NCBI GenBank assembly: GCA_033763555.1
Contig: JANRKK010000009.1
Span: 8,774 to 72,773, forward strand
DNA length: 64,000 bases
DNA from: JALYJG01 sp033763555
Lineage (GTDB): Bacteria > Pseudomonadota > Alphaproteobacteria > UBA9219
Direction: 5' to 3'
The notes beneath the pieces were generated by a model, which did no database searches, was not told the origin of the DNA, and saw only the letters and a list, made by a program, of their open reading frames with translations. Positions 8,333 to 17,096 of the stretch are shown here, piece after piece; within the stretch, counting starts at the first letter, position 1, and every line of letters starts with the position of its first letter. Both the position numbers and the translations under genes were made by a program.

Positions 8333-10237
8333 ATGCTCAAAATCGATACCTTCAGCAACCAGTCCGGCGGCAATGCCTTTTATAAGGCGATCACGCACCC
8401 GCTGGCCGCGCCCAAGGCACGGAATCTGCTGGTGCAATTGCAGAAGGCCGGGCCGGTGGCGATTTACGACCCTGCCAATCAACTGGCGAGCTTTGCTGAA
8501 TTTTTTCCGCTGGGAGATATCGAGATTGCCGGGTTGTTCGTGCAGGATGTCGACCATATCGGCCGCGTCTTCCGCAATCATGCGGCGCAACCCGTCACGA
8601 TGCTGAAAGACTGCGCCTGTAAAAGCATTCTGGTCGCTTCGTTCGATTCCGTGAAATTGGTGGAGCATATCCGTCATCTGATACCCGCGAATACACCTCT
8701 GCATAGTTTCGATGCGTTCCGCCTGCCGGATGAGATGCTCAGCGATCGTCACCGCTATCTGGCCAATATCAATTTCGCCAATAATTTTGCTTTCTTCCGC
8801 GATGCGGGTGGCCAGCACACTCGCATCGTGACCGCGAATTACTGGGGCACCTATGGCGCGAAAGAGCCGCGCGCCTGGTGCTATCTGATGGACGGCAAGG
8901 GACAGAAGCTGGCGGAATGGATCGAGCCGCTGCCGCCCGCGAATGCCAGTGTCGTGTTCGACAGCGCCGATATCCGCACGCGCTTTAAATTGCCGGAATT
9001 CACCGGGCAGCTTTTCATCCATATCATCGGTGCCGCCGGGCATGATGTGGTGAAATACGCGCTCGATACCTATGGCGATGACGCCAGCATTTTATCCTGC
9101 ACGCATGATGCCAATGCCTGGCCGTCCGATCAGTATGCCGGGCTTCCCGCGCCCGATGTGGATGAAGAGGTCGTGCTGTGGGTGCAGAACAGCCATCCCT
9201 GCGAAATTCCGGCGGGCGCTATCGGCCTCAATCTGATGGGCAGCAGCAAGGTCGCAAAGCTTGACCGCGCCGTGCCGCCTTATGGCAGCACGCGGCTGAA
9301 TATCGCCGAGCTTCTGCCCAAGGCCAAATGGCCGCAGCAGATCGAAATTCAGGCAGGCAAGCATTTCGTCCGCCCGCGCTATGAGATCATCTCGAAAAAC
9401 GGCCATACGCGCATTTCGCACCCGAATGTGGAGCGCAGCGATCTGCAGCCCGATAAACGTCTGGGCGATCTTGGCGATCTGCTGGGCAAGCTGCATATCG
9501 TGCCTGCGCCTATTCTGCCGATGGATCGTTTCACCAGCTGGGCTCTGCCGACGCCGATGTCGACCAGCCTGACGCATCTGCCCGTCAAGGCGCTGATCTA
9601 TGACGCGCGCGGCAAGGAAGTGCTGGAGCATAAATTCGGCAATCTGAAACGCAGCGATTCCGTCGCCATCAATGTGCATGACCTGCTGAAGGGCCAGAAG
9701 CTGGAAGGCGGCTATGGCCATATTGAGCTGATCTATGATTTCGCCGCAGGGCATGAGGTGGATGGCTGGCTGCACGCGCTGTTCCGCTATCAGGATCGCC
9801 AATCGGGCCATGCGGCGGAAACCAGCTTCGGCGCGCATGTGTTCAACACGGTGCTGACCTATAAGAATGAACCGCAGAGCTATGCGGGCAAGGCGCCGGG
9901 GCTCAGCACGCGCCTGTTCCTGCGCATGGGGCCGAAGCCGTATGACACCATGTGCCATCTGATCTATCCGGCCTCGCTGCCCTGGCATAACACCTCGGAC
10001 ACGATGCTGATTTTAACCTCGCAGCAGGGTAAGGAAGTCGCCAAGCGCAATGTGCGCATTCCCTGCAGTGGCTCGCTGCTCTGGCGCGCCAGCCAGATGT
10101 TCACGCCGGACGAAATTAAAGCAGCGGGCGAACATGGCTATGTCATCATCCGCGACACCACTTGCCGCCTGTTCGGCTATCATGGCCTTGTCAGCGGCGA
10201 AGAAGCTTTCAGCCTCGATCATATGTTTGGATTCTAA
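8333..10237 (+). CDS. large hypothetical protein translationally coupled to trxB
   Basis: A 634-residue protein with no signal peptide or membrane segment that I can see and no domain I recognise. It is rich in beta-strand-like segments with scattered His and Trp. Two parts of the central and C-terminal regions look like beta-sandwich material (for example EEVVLWVQNSHPCEIPAG near residue 280), which is inference. Its TAA overlaps the trxB start as TAATG, so translation of the two is probably coupled. That suggests a shared physiological setting but does not prove a redox role. Confidence 0.8.
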   Translation: MLKIDTFSNQSGGNAFYKAITHPLAAPKARNLLVQLQKAGPVAIYDPANQLASFAEFFPLGDIEIAGLFVQDVDHIGRVFRNHAAQPVTMLKDCACKSILVASFDSVKLVEHIRHLIPANTPLHSFDAFRLPDEMLSDRHRYLANINFANNFAFFRDAGGQHTRIVTANYWGTYGAKEPRAWCYLMDGKGQKLAEWIEPLPPANASVVFDSADIRTRFKLPEFTGQLFIHIIGAAGHDVVKYALDTYGDDASILSCTHDANAWPSDQYAGLPAPDVDEEVVLWVQNSHPCEIPAGAIGLNLMGSSKVAKLDRAVPPYGSTRLNIAELLPKAKWPQQIEIQAGKHFVRPRYEIISKNGHTRISHPNVERSDLQPDKRLGDLGDLLGKLHIVPAPILPMDRFTSWALPTPMSTSLTHLPVKALIYDARGKEVLEHKFGNLKRSDSVAINVHDLLKGQKLEGGYGHIELIYDFAAGHEVDGWLHALFRYQDRQSGHAAETSFGAHVFNTVLTYKNEPQSYAGKAPGLSTRLFLRMGPKPYDTMCHLIYPASLPWHNTSDTMLILTSQQGKEVAKRNVRIPCSGSLLWRASQMFTPDEIKAAGEHGYVIIRDTTCRLFGYHGLVSGEEAFSLDHMFGF

Positions 10238-11178
10238 TGACAGAACATCGCACCAAAACTCTCATCATCGGCGCTGGCCCTGCGGGCTATACGGCGGCCA
10301 TCTATGCCGCGCGCGCGAACCTCAAGCCCATCCTCGTGCAGGGCATCCAGCCGGGCGGACAGCTGACCATCACGACGGATGTCGAGAATTACCCCGGCTT
10401 CGGCGACACGATTCAGGGCCCCTGGCTGATGGAGCAGATGCAGGCCCAGGCCGCCAAGGTCGGCACGCAGATCATCTTCGATGTTATCGGTGAGGTGGAT
10501 TTCACCAAGCGCCCCTTCACCTGCAAGGCGGAATCCGGTGATGTCTTTATCGCCGACACAGTCATTATCGCGACGGGCGCGCAGGCGCGCTGGCTTGGCC
10601 TCGACAGTGAAAAGCATTTTCAAGGCTTCGGCGTGTCCGGTTGCGCCACCTGTGACGGGTTTTTCTTCCGCGGCAAGGAAGTGGCTGTGGTCGGCGGCGG
10701 CAACACGGCGCTGGAAGAAGCGCTGTATCTGACCCATCACGCCAGCAAGGTGACGATGATTCACCGCCGTGATTCCTTCCGCGGCGAAAAAATCCTGCAA
10801 GACCGGGTGCGCGACAATCCCAAGATCAACGTCATCTGGGACAGCGCGCTGGAGGAGGTCAAAGGCGAGGAACAACCTGTGCGTTCTGTTACGGGCCTTC
10901 GCATCCGCAACATCAAAACCGACAAAGAGCAGCTTCTCCCCGTTTCCGGCGTCTTTATCGCCATCGGCCATGACCCGGCGACCAAAATCTTCAAGGGCAA
11001 GGTTGCCATGGATGACCATGGCTATATCCTGACCAAACCGGATTCAACGGCCACCGACATTCCCGGCGTCTTTGCGGCGGGCGATGTGAAAGATAAAATC
11101 TTCCGCCAGGCGGTAACGGCGGCGGGCATGGGCTGCATGGCGGCTTTGGAAGCGGAGAAGTTTCTGGCAATCCAGTAA
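10237..11178 (+). CDS. trxB: thioredoxin reductase
   Basis: A flavoenzyme passing electrons from NADPH to thioredoxin in the cytoplasm. The 313 residues start at ATG 10237, overlapping the previous stop as TAATG. FAD-binding GAGPAGYTAAIYAARAN is near the N terminus, the redox-active CATC disulfide (SGCATCDGFFF) near residue 135, the NADPH Rossmann motif GGGNTALEEAL near residue 155, and the C-terminal FAD motif FAAGDVKDKIFRQAVTAAG near residue 275. The size and domain order are canonical. Confidence 0.96.
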   Translation: MTEHRTKTLIIGAGPAGYTAAIYAARANLKPILVQGIQPGGQLTITTDVENYPGFGDTIQGPWLMEQMQAQAAKVGTQIIFDVIGEVDFTKRPFTCKAESGDVFIADTVIIATGAQARWLGLDSEKHFQGFGVSGCATCDGFFFRGKEVAVVGGGNTALEEALYLTHHASKVTMIHRRDSFRGEKILQDRVRDNPKINVIWDSALEEVKGEEQPVRSVTGLRIRNIKTDKEQLLPVSGVFIAIGHDPATKIFKGKVAMDDHGYILTKPDSTATDIPGVFAAGDVKDKIFRQAVTAAGMGCMAALEAEKFLAIQ

Positions 11179-11197
11179 AAGCGGAGGAAAACAGGCC

Positions 11198-11731
11198 ATG
11201 TCCTATGTCGAGAAAGTCCTCCTGCCGGAAGAACGCGTCCTTTACATCACCACTGTACACTGGATTATTTACATACCCGGCCTGCTCCTGACGGTCGGCG
11301 GCGGGTTGCTCGGATTCTACAGCATGAATATTCTGGGCGGAATGTTCGGCGATGCCATGGCGCGCTCCATGAACAAATATCTGGCGGGCTTTGCGCTGCT
11401 GATCATTCTGGGCGGCATCGTCATGCTCGCGCGGGCCTATGTGCGGCAGATCTCGACCGAGCTCGCCGTCACCAGCCGCCGGGTGATCGCTAAATACGGC
11501 TTCATCTCGCGCTCCAGCTTCGAGATCATGATCAACCGAATCACAGGCGCCAATTTCGAGCAGACGATTCTGGGCCGCTGCATCGGCTGCGGAACCATTC
11601 TGGTGCATGGGACGGGCGGCGATGTGTCGCCCTTCGACCAGATTGCCAATCCCGAGCCTTTTCACAAAGCCCTGATCAGCGTTTTGGACCATCGCGGCGG
11701 GCCGCAAAATTCCGGCGGCATCGACCCCTAG
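11198..11731 (+). CDS. membrane protein with bacterial PH-like domain (DUF304/bPH2 type)
   Basis: A 177-residue inner-membrane protein. Two transmembrane segments (about residues 24-48 and 63-85) precede a C-terminal domain with the motif TSRRVIAKYGFISRSSFEI typical of the bacterial PH-domain (YdbS/YdbT-type) family, whose members are poorly characterised. A good ribosome site GGAGGAAAA precedes ATG 11198, 19 bp after trxB, so it may be co-transcribed with it. Confidence 0.8.
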   Translation: MSYVEKVLLPEERVLYITTVHWIIYIPGLLLTVGGGLLGFYSMNILGGMFGDAMARSMNKYLAGFALLIILGGIVMLARAYVRQISTELAVTSRRVIAKYGFISRSSFEIMINRITGANFEQTILGRCIGCGTILVHGTGGDVSPFDQIANPEPFHKALISVLDHRGGPQNSGGIDP

Positions 11732-11783
11732 TAAAACCTAGCCTCGCGCCGCGCCTTCTGATAGCTCATATAGACCCTTCCAG

Positions 11784-11859
11784 GGGCCTGTAGTTCAGCG
11801 GTTAGAACGCACCGCTCATAACGGTGTTGTCGCAGGTTCGAATCCTGCCGGGCCCACCA
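11784..11859 (+). tRNA. tRNA with CAT anticodon, probably tRNA-Ile2
   Basis: A full cloverleaf: acceptor GGGCCTG/CGGGCCC, D stem GTTC/GAAC, anticodon stem CACCG/CGGTG with loop CTCATAA (anticodon CAT at 11817-11819), T stem GCAGG/CCTGC, and encoded CCA. The 8-nt D loop and the GGGCC acceptor resemble tRNA-Ile whose C34 is modified to lysidine by TilS rather than elongator tRNA-Met, but the isotype assignment is tentative. It is not an initiator type, as the 5' end pairs fully. Confidence 0.9.
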
Positions 11860-12294
11860 CCCTTCGCGGCTACACCGCTTCGGGGGGCAAGCCACTTTGT
11901 CATCCACATACATCGAAGACGAACTGGCAAACATTTGCGATCACGCACCACAGAATTTTTGTCTGCCAAAAACTTCCCGCTCATTAAATCCTTGATCGCG
12001 TTCCGTCTCTCTTCATAATTCGTTAGTAATTCATTTCTTATAACGCTTCCGTATCGCCATCCGCTTGATGCGCTGATCTTTTTTCTGTTTCACGCGCGCT
12101 TTGTGCGAAGCTTTTTGCGTTTCCTATCCGCTCTTCCATCATCTTGCACAGCAAAAATGTTGCACTCATGCAACGTCAGGCGCGGATACAGCGCGTTTCT
12201 TTTTCGATTCTCGGTGAAAGTTAAAAATACTGTTGACTATTCTTGGCTTAAGCCACAACATCATCGAACTCTACTCTAGCAACAGGAGGTCATC
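11860..12294. other. intergenic region before the lysine-rich microprotein
   Basis: No supportable gene. It holds a perfect hairpin GTTGCA-CTCA-TGCAAC at 12159-12174 and a TTGACT -35-like hexamer at 12233-12238 without a clear -10 partner. This is probably the promoter region of the microprotein at 12295. Confidence 0.4.
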
Positions 12295-12360
12295 ATGGCT
12301 AAGAAGAAGACTGCCAAAAAGACCAAAGCCAAGAAAACCACGAAGAAGAAAAAGAGATAG
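12295..12360 (+). CDS. 21-residue lysine-rich microprotein
   Basis: An ATG preceded by a near-perfect Shine-Dalgarno (AGGAGGTCATC) opens a 21-codon frame whose product has 12 Lys, 1 Arg, Ala and Thr and no acidic residue. It looks like a free-standing histone-H1-like or HU-tail-like basic peptide, which could bind nucleic acid or polyphosphate (inference). Two hairpins follow at once, the second a good terminator, so this is a compact monocistronic unit. Small basic ribosomal proteins were considered (L36, L34), but their conserved residues are missing. Confidence 0.6.
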   Translation: MAKKKTAKKTKAKKTTKKKKR

Positions 12361-12395
12361 TTGTTCGCCGCCGTCAGGCGGCTTGAACGAATATC

Positions 12396-12450
12396 AACCC
12401 CTGTTCGGTATGCCACGCGATCGCAGGCAGGCCGAACGGGGGTTTGCTTT
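12396..12450 (+). terminator. terminator after the lysine-rich microprotein
   Basis: A 13-bp stem, AACCCCTGTTCGG (12396-12408) with CCGAACGGGGGTT (12432-12444, one G-T pair), is followed by TGCTTTT. A smaller GCCGCC/GGCGGC hairpin lies just upstream at about 12365-12387. Confidence 0.65.
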
Positions 12451-12793
12451 TGGGGGTCCAGAATTTCTCAGATATTCAAAAAAAGCCTGATTTTAAAGCC
12501 TTTTTTTGCCATTTAACGGCTGAGCGCTTATCCGCAAAAAAGTAAATCATCCTTGTGAATGTGACCGCCGCAAAAAACGTTGCGCGGAGCGTAAAAAACT
12601 CAAATCAACGCTTCATTTTTTCTGAATTTGAAAATTTTTTATTTTTCTCGATGTCCATTAGCATGAATAAAAAAATGCGATAGATATCCAGCCTTCCATC
12701 CGAATCACTTTGTTGCGCGACAGATCCAAGGGTGCAGCAAGGGCAGTTTTTTCTTCTCTTGGGAAATAGGCGGGGATTGGATAGGCTGGAGTC
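12451..12793. other. AT-rich intergenic region upstream of ilvE
   Basis: No gene is supportable. It contains A/T-rich tracts (about 12600-12660) and probably the ilvE promoter. I found no clear attenuator or riboswitch fold. Confidence 0.35.
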
Positions 12794-13873
12794 ATGAGTT
12801 TTAAGGCAAATATCGGCATTAAAGCCACGGCACCCGCGCCGGATATTGATCTCGACCCCCACAAGATCGAGTTCGGACGCAGCTTTGCCCCTCTTTGGCT
12901 GACCCGTTCCTATGCCAATGGCGTATGGCAGTCCGCGAGCCTAGAACGCATGGGATCGGTCAATCTCCACCCGGCGGCGATCACGCTGCATTACGGCCAG
13001 TCAGTCTTCGAGGGGCTGAAGGTTCATAAATGGGCGGATGGTTCCCTGAACCTGTTTCGTCCTGTCGAGAATGCCCGCCGCCTGAACCGCTCGGCCGAGC
13101 GTCTCTCCATGCCCGTGATGGAAGAGGGATTTTTTGTCGAAGCCGTCCGGACTTTGGTCGCCCATCAGCGGGACTGGGCCCCCGGCTTTCCCGGCTTCCT
13201 TTATATAAGGCCCACCCTGATCGCGACCGAACCCTGTCTCGGTGTGCGTTCCTCGCATGATTTTCTGTTCTATATCCTGGCCCTCCCGTCGGGCGGCTAT
13301 TTCCCGCAAACGGGGGGCGACAGCGCAGGAGCCGTCCGGGTTTATGTGACCTCAACCGTCGGCCGCGCCGCACGCGGCGGCACGGGCCATGTGAAGGCGG
13401 CGGCGAATTATGCCGTGACCATCAAGATCATCGCCGACGCCAAGGAAAAAGGCTGCTCGCAGGTTTTGTTTTTCGATGCCTGTGGCCAGCGGCGCATCGA
13501 GGAAATGGGCGGCATGAATGTCTTCTTCGTCGCGGGTAAAAAACTCCTGACCCCGCGCACCAGCGGCACTATCCTCCCCGGCATCACCCGCGACAGTATC
13601 ATCAAGATCGCGCCATCATTGGGCTATGAGGCCGAGGAGCGCGACATCAATTTCGATGAATTGCTAGTACAGATCAAAGAAGGCGAGGTAACCGAGGCTT
13701 TCGCTTGCGGTACCGCCGCCGTCATCGTCGGCATCGAAAGTTTTCTGATCGATACGGGCGAAGATATCCGGATGACGGCGCCGCGGACAGTGACCGAAAG
13801 CCTTTATAAGCGCCTGACGGATATTCAGTTTGGTCGCCAGCCGGATCCGTTCGACTGGATTGTGAAAATTTAG
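12794..13873 (+). CDS. ilvE: branched-chain amino acid aminotransferase (class IV PLP)
   Basis: Transfers the amino group between glutamate and the branched-chain 2-oxo acids, the last step of Val, Leu and Ile synthesis. At 359 residues it is the longer type II form (eukaryote/actinobacteria-like) rather than the roughly 300-residue E. coli type. Motifs are HYGQSVFEGLK near residue 65, the PLP-lysine block GHVKAAANYAVT near residue 200, RIEEMGGMNVFF, and TSGTILPGITRDSI near residue 255. GGAG lies upstream of ATG 12794. The 3' end overlaps recJ antisense by 4 bp. Confidence 0.93.
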   Translation: MSFKANIGIKATAPAPDIDLDPHKIEFGRSFAPLWLTRSYANGVWQSASLERMGSVNLHPAAITLHYGQSVFEGLKVHKWADGSLNLFRPVENARRLNRSAERLSMPVMEEGFFVEAVRTLVAHQRDWAPGFPGFLYIRPTLIATEPCLGVRSSHDFLFYILALPSGGYFPQTGGDSAGAVRVYVTSTVGRAARGGTGHVKAAANYAVTIKIIADAKEKGCSQVLFFDACGQRRIEEMGGMNVFFVAGKKLLTPRTSGTILPGITRDSIIKIAPSLGYEAEERDINFDELLVQIKEGEVTEAFACGTAAVIVGIESFLIDTGEDIRMTAPRTVTESLYKRLTDIQFGRQPDPFDWIVKI

Positions 13874-15654
13874 CCTGCGACGGCCGCGTCGCTGATATGC
13901 AGCTGGACGCGTTCTTCTCCCTGCCATTCATCGATACGCAGATGTCCCGCCAGATGTAGATTGCGTTGATTTTGGTTCAATAACGCTTCGCCCAGGCCGT
14001 TTTCCATGGCACGGAAGGCGATGCCGCGCAGCCTTACGCCGCCTTGCATCGCGATGACGCTGACATGCTTCTCGCCGACGATGCTGGCACGGACGATGCG
14101 GCAATCCGCCAGGGCAAAGCGCGGTTCGGAATTACCGGCGCCAAAGGGGCCGAGCGCCGCCAGCTGCCGCACGAAATCCGGCTGCAACGCGGAACCTGCC
14201 ACCAGCCCGTCCAGCGTCAGAGTTGGGCGCAGCGGCTCGGCCTCAATCTGCTTGCCAATGCGTTCGGCCAGAAAATCACGGAAGGCATCCAGCTTGTCGC
14301 GTGCAACAGTGAAGCCCGCCGCCATCTTGTGTCCGCCACCATTGAGGAGAAGCCCCGCCTGCCGCGCCGCGATGATGCAGGCGCCGAGATCGACACCGCT
14401 CACCGAACGGCCCGAGCCTTTACCGATATCGCCGTCCAGCGCGACGACTAGCGCCGGGTGATGGAATTTATCCTTCAGGCGTGAAGCGACGATGCCAATA
14501 ACGCCGGGGTGCCAGTTTTCCGATGCCACCAAGACCATCGGCAAGTTTCCTGTGAGGGTCAGGGCTTCGGCTTCTTCCAGTACCTGCGCCTCGATGGCGC
14601 GGCGCTGACTGTTCAGCCCATGCAGATGCTGCGCCAGCTGCAGGGCGACAGACGGATCATCGGTGGAGAGGAGTTTGGCGCCCAGATCGGCTTCGCCGAC
14701 CCGTCCACCCGCATTCACCCGCGGTCCGAAGATGAACCCGGCGGCATAGGCATCCATCGGGCCCTTTAGCCCTGCCACCTGCGCCAGCGCGTTGATGCCA
14801 GCATTGCGCCTCTGTCCCATTACGCGCAGCCCCTGCGTGACGAGGGCACGGTTGAGGCTCGTCAGCTTCACCACATCGCAAATGGTGCCGAGAGCCACCA
14901 GATCAAGCCATTGCAGCAAATCCGGCTCCGGCCGTACGGGCGACCACCACCCGGCCTCGCGCAAGGCGCGGTTGGCGGCAACAATGAACAGGTAGGTGAC
15001 GCCCACGGCGGCCAGCGTGCCATGCGGATTGTTTTCATCAAGGCGGTTGGGATTAACAATGGCCGCTGCGGGCGGCAAGGCAGGCTCCGCGGCGTGGTGG
15101 TCAAGGACGATCACCTCGCATCCGGCCGCTCTGGCTGCTGCCAGCGGTTCATGCGCCGTAATGCCGCAATCGACGCAGATCACCAGCGTCACGCCCTCGG
15201 CGGCAAGCTGCTGCATAGCAGCGCTGTTCGGGCCATAGCCTTCGCGCAAGCGATCGGGCACATAAAGCCGCAGTTCTACGCCCGCCGCGCGCGCAAAACG
15301 GATAAGCAGGGCGGAGGAGGTTGCACCGTCCACATCATAATCGCCGAACACGGCGATTTTTTCGTCGCCCTGGATGGCTTTGACGATACGCGCCGCCGCC
15401 GCATCCATATCGCGGAAGGAACTGGGGTTCGGCAGCGTATCGCGCAATTTGGGGTCAAGAAAACCGGGCGCATCCTCAAGCCCCACGCCGCGCGCCGCAA
15501 GACTGCGGGCAATAATGTCCGGCAGGCTGTGACGTTGGCTCAGTGCCAGCGCCACGCGCTCATCGCATTCGCGCGCGACCCAGCGCCGCCCGGTGGTGGA
15601 ATGTTCAATGCCGAGGAAGGCGTCGGAGGCATGTGTACTGGCGGGGAGGGCCAT
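13870..15654 (-). CDS. recJ: single-stranded-DNA-specific exonuclease RecJ
   Basis: A 5'-3' ssDNA exonuclease acting in RecF-pathway recombination and repair. The 594 residues carry the DHH-family motifs in order: VFGDYDVDGATSSALL near residue 95, ICVDCGITAHE, VLDHHAAEP near residue 180, then the DHHA1 region with GSGRSVSGVDL and NGGGHKMAAGFTV near residues 410-450, and the C-terminal OB-like domain. It begins 3 bp after the ABC-transporter ATPase stop, so it likely shares the transcript with the transporter. Confidence 0.95.
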   Translation of the reverse strand: MALPASTHASDAFLGIEHSTTGRRWVARECDERVALALSQRHSLPDIIARSLAARGVGLEDAPGFLDPKLRDTLPNPSSFRDMDAAAARIVKAIQGDEKIAVFGDYDVDGATSSALLIRFARAAGVELRLYVPDRLREGYGPNSAAMQQLAAEGVTLVICVDCGITAHEPLAAARAAGCEVIVLDHHAAEPALPPAAAIVNPNRLDENNPHGTLAAVGVTYLFIVAANRALREAGWWSPVRPEPDLLQWLDLVALGTICDVVKLTSLNRALVTQGLRVMGQRRNAGINALAQVAGLKGPMDAYAAGFIFGPRVNAGGRVGEADLGAKLLSTDDPSVALQLAQHLHGLNSQRRAIEAQVLEEAEALTLTGNLPMVLVASENWHPGVIGIVASRLKDKFHHPALVVALDGDIGKGSGRSVSGVDLGACIIAARQAGLLLNGGGHKMAAGFTVARDKLDAFRDFLAERIGKQIEAEPLRPTLTLDGLVAGSALQPDFVRQLAALGPFGAGNSEPRFALADCRIVRASIVGEKHVSVIAMQGGVRLRGIAFRAMENGLGEALLNQNQRNLHLAGHLRIDEWQGEERVQLHISDAAVAG

Positions 15655-15657
15655 AGG

Positions 15658-16386
15658 CTACGACGCCGCGGCGATAACCGACAGGAACTGCCCCAGCCTT
15701 TCGGTCTGCGGGTTGCGGAGGATGTCGGGGCTGCCGCTTTCGGCAATCGTGCCGTCGGCCATAAAGAAAATCCGGTCGGCGGCGTGGCGGGCGAAGCCCA
15801 ACAAATGGGTAATCAGGAAGATGCCGATATTCTTGCCGTGCAGCCCTTTGAGGTAGCTGAGGATCTTGGCGATCTGCTCGACATCCAGCGCCGAGGTGAT
15901 TTCATCCAGCAACAGATAGCGCGGTTGCAGCATCAAGGCGCGCGCCAACGCCACGCGCTGCCTTTGGCCGAGCGAGGCTTCGTTCGGATAGTGATTGATG
16001 AAATCCTTCATATCGAAAGCGTCGATCAGCGCCTCCAGCTCCTCGTCCATATTGGCCAGGCCACGGCGGCGGACAGGCAGCAGGATATTTTCGCGCAGCG
16101 TCATATGCGGCCAGAGGAACAGCTGCTGGAAAACGGTGGTCAGTTTCGGCCAGGGCGGCACGAAGTCTTTCCCCTGCGGCCAGGGATAGCTAAACACATC
16201 CTCATCGATGCGGATTTCGCCGCTTTGCGCGGGTTCGAGCAGCGCAAGGCAGCGCAAAAGCGTCGTCTTGCCCGTGCCGCTGGGGCCGATCAGCACCGTG
16301 ATTTCGCCAGGCGCCACGGCGATATCGACGTCGCGGAAAATCGGCTTGCCGGGATAGCTAAAGGTGAGGTTGCGGGCTTCGAGCAT
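15658..16386 (-). CDS. amino-acid ABC transporter ATPase (GlnQ/HisP-like)
   Basis: The cytoplasmic ATPase of a polar amino-acid importer, 242 residues. Walker A GPSGTGKTT is near residue 33, the Q-loop region TVFQQLFLWPHMTL follows, Walker B is YLLLDEITSALD, and the switch His is in LITHLLGFA. The signature motif reads SLGQRQRVALARAL, a variant of the usual LSGGQ. It directly follows the permease stop. Substrate is unknown. Confidence 0.9.
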   Translation of the reverse strand: MLEARNLTFSYPGKPIFRDVDIAVAPGEITVLIGPSGTGKTTLLRCLALLEPAQSGEIRIDEDVFSYPWPQGKDFVPPWPKLTTVFQQLFLWPHMTLRENILLPVRRRGLANMDEELEALIDAFDMKDFINHYPNEASLGQRQRVALARALMLQPRYLLLDEITSALDVEQIAKILSYLKGLHGKNIGIFLITHLLGFARHAADRIFFMADGTIAESGSPDILRNPQTERLGQFLSVIAAAS

Positions 16387-17052
16387 CTAGCGCTCCGACA
16401 AATCGCGCGTGTAGCGCCGTTTGAGGTAGGCCGCCAGCATATTGATCGGCAAACAGACCAGCAGGAAGAAACAGGCCAGCGCGGTGTAAATCTCGACCGG
16501 GCGGTAGATGGTGCTGTTGATGCGCTGCGCCACACGGAAAATTTCCTCGACCGAGATCAGGCTGGCGAAAAGCGTCGTGTGCAACATGATCACCTGCTGC
16601 ACCATCAACCCGGGCAAAAGCTGGCGGAACAAAATCGGCAGCTGAATTTTCAGGACGAGGTCGCGATGCGTCAGTCCGCAGACCTGTCCGGCGATGATAT
16701 ATTGCTTGGGGAAATCCGACACCGCCTGCCGCACCAGTTCACCCACGCCAAAGATATTGACGAGCGAGAAAGTCAGTGCCGAGGTGTAGAAAGGATCGAT
16801 CACCACATTGAACACCGCCTGCGCCGGGTAATGCAGCCAGAACAAAATCACCAGGGTCGGGATGGCCGAAAAGGCGAAAGACATGCCATGCGTGAAACGG
16901 CCCCAGCTTTCGCGGTAATTGGCGCTGACGACACCCAGTGCCGTGCCGCCTGCAATCCCGCATGTCCAGATGATCAGGCACAGGCCCAGCGTGACCCGCA
17001 GCCCCTGCAGGAACGCCATATGATAGGTAATAAGAATATCGAGAACGGACAT
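16387..17052 (-). CDS. amino-acid ABC transporter permease (HisM/GlnP family)
   Basis: An inner-membrane subunit of 221 residues with about five transmembrane helices. The EAA loop-like segment is near residues 135-155 (VCGLTHRDLVLKIQLPILFRQ). Only one permease gene is present, so the channel may be a homodimer, or a partner gene lies elsewhere. It is flanked by its binding protein upstream and ATPase downstream. Confidence 0.88.
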   Translation of the reverse strand: MSVLDILITYHMAFLQGLRVTLGLCLIIWTCGIAGGTALGVVSANYRESWGRFTHGMSFAFSAIPTLVILFWLHYPAQAVFNVVIDPFYTSALTFSLVNIFGVGELVRQAVSDFPKQYIIAGQVCGLTHRDLVLKIQLPILFRQLLPGLMVQQVIMLHTTLFASLISVEEIFRVAQRINSTIYRPVEIYTALACFFLLVCLPINMLAAYLKRRYTRDLSER

Positions 17053-17096
17053 GAACAGATCAAGCCTATCGCAAGCTTTTGATTTTCAGAAGCCTC

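Noticed and set aside
14911..17082. 723-codon open frame on the plus strand opposite recJ and the ABC transporter
   Set aside because: It is antisense to genes with clear family motifs, and its translation is low-complexity and without recognisable domains.
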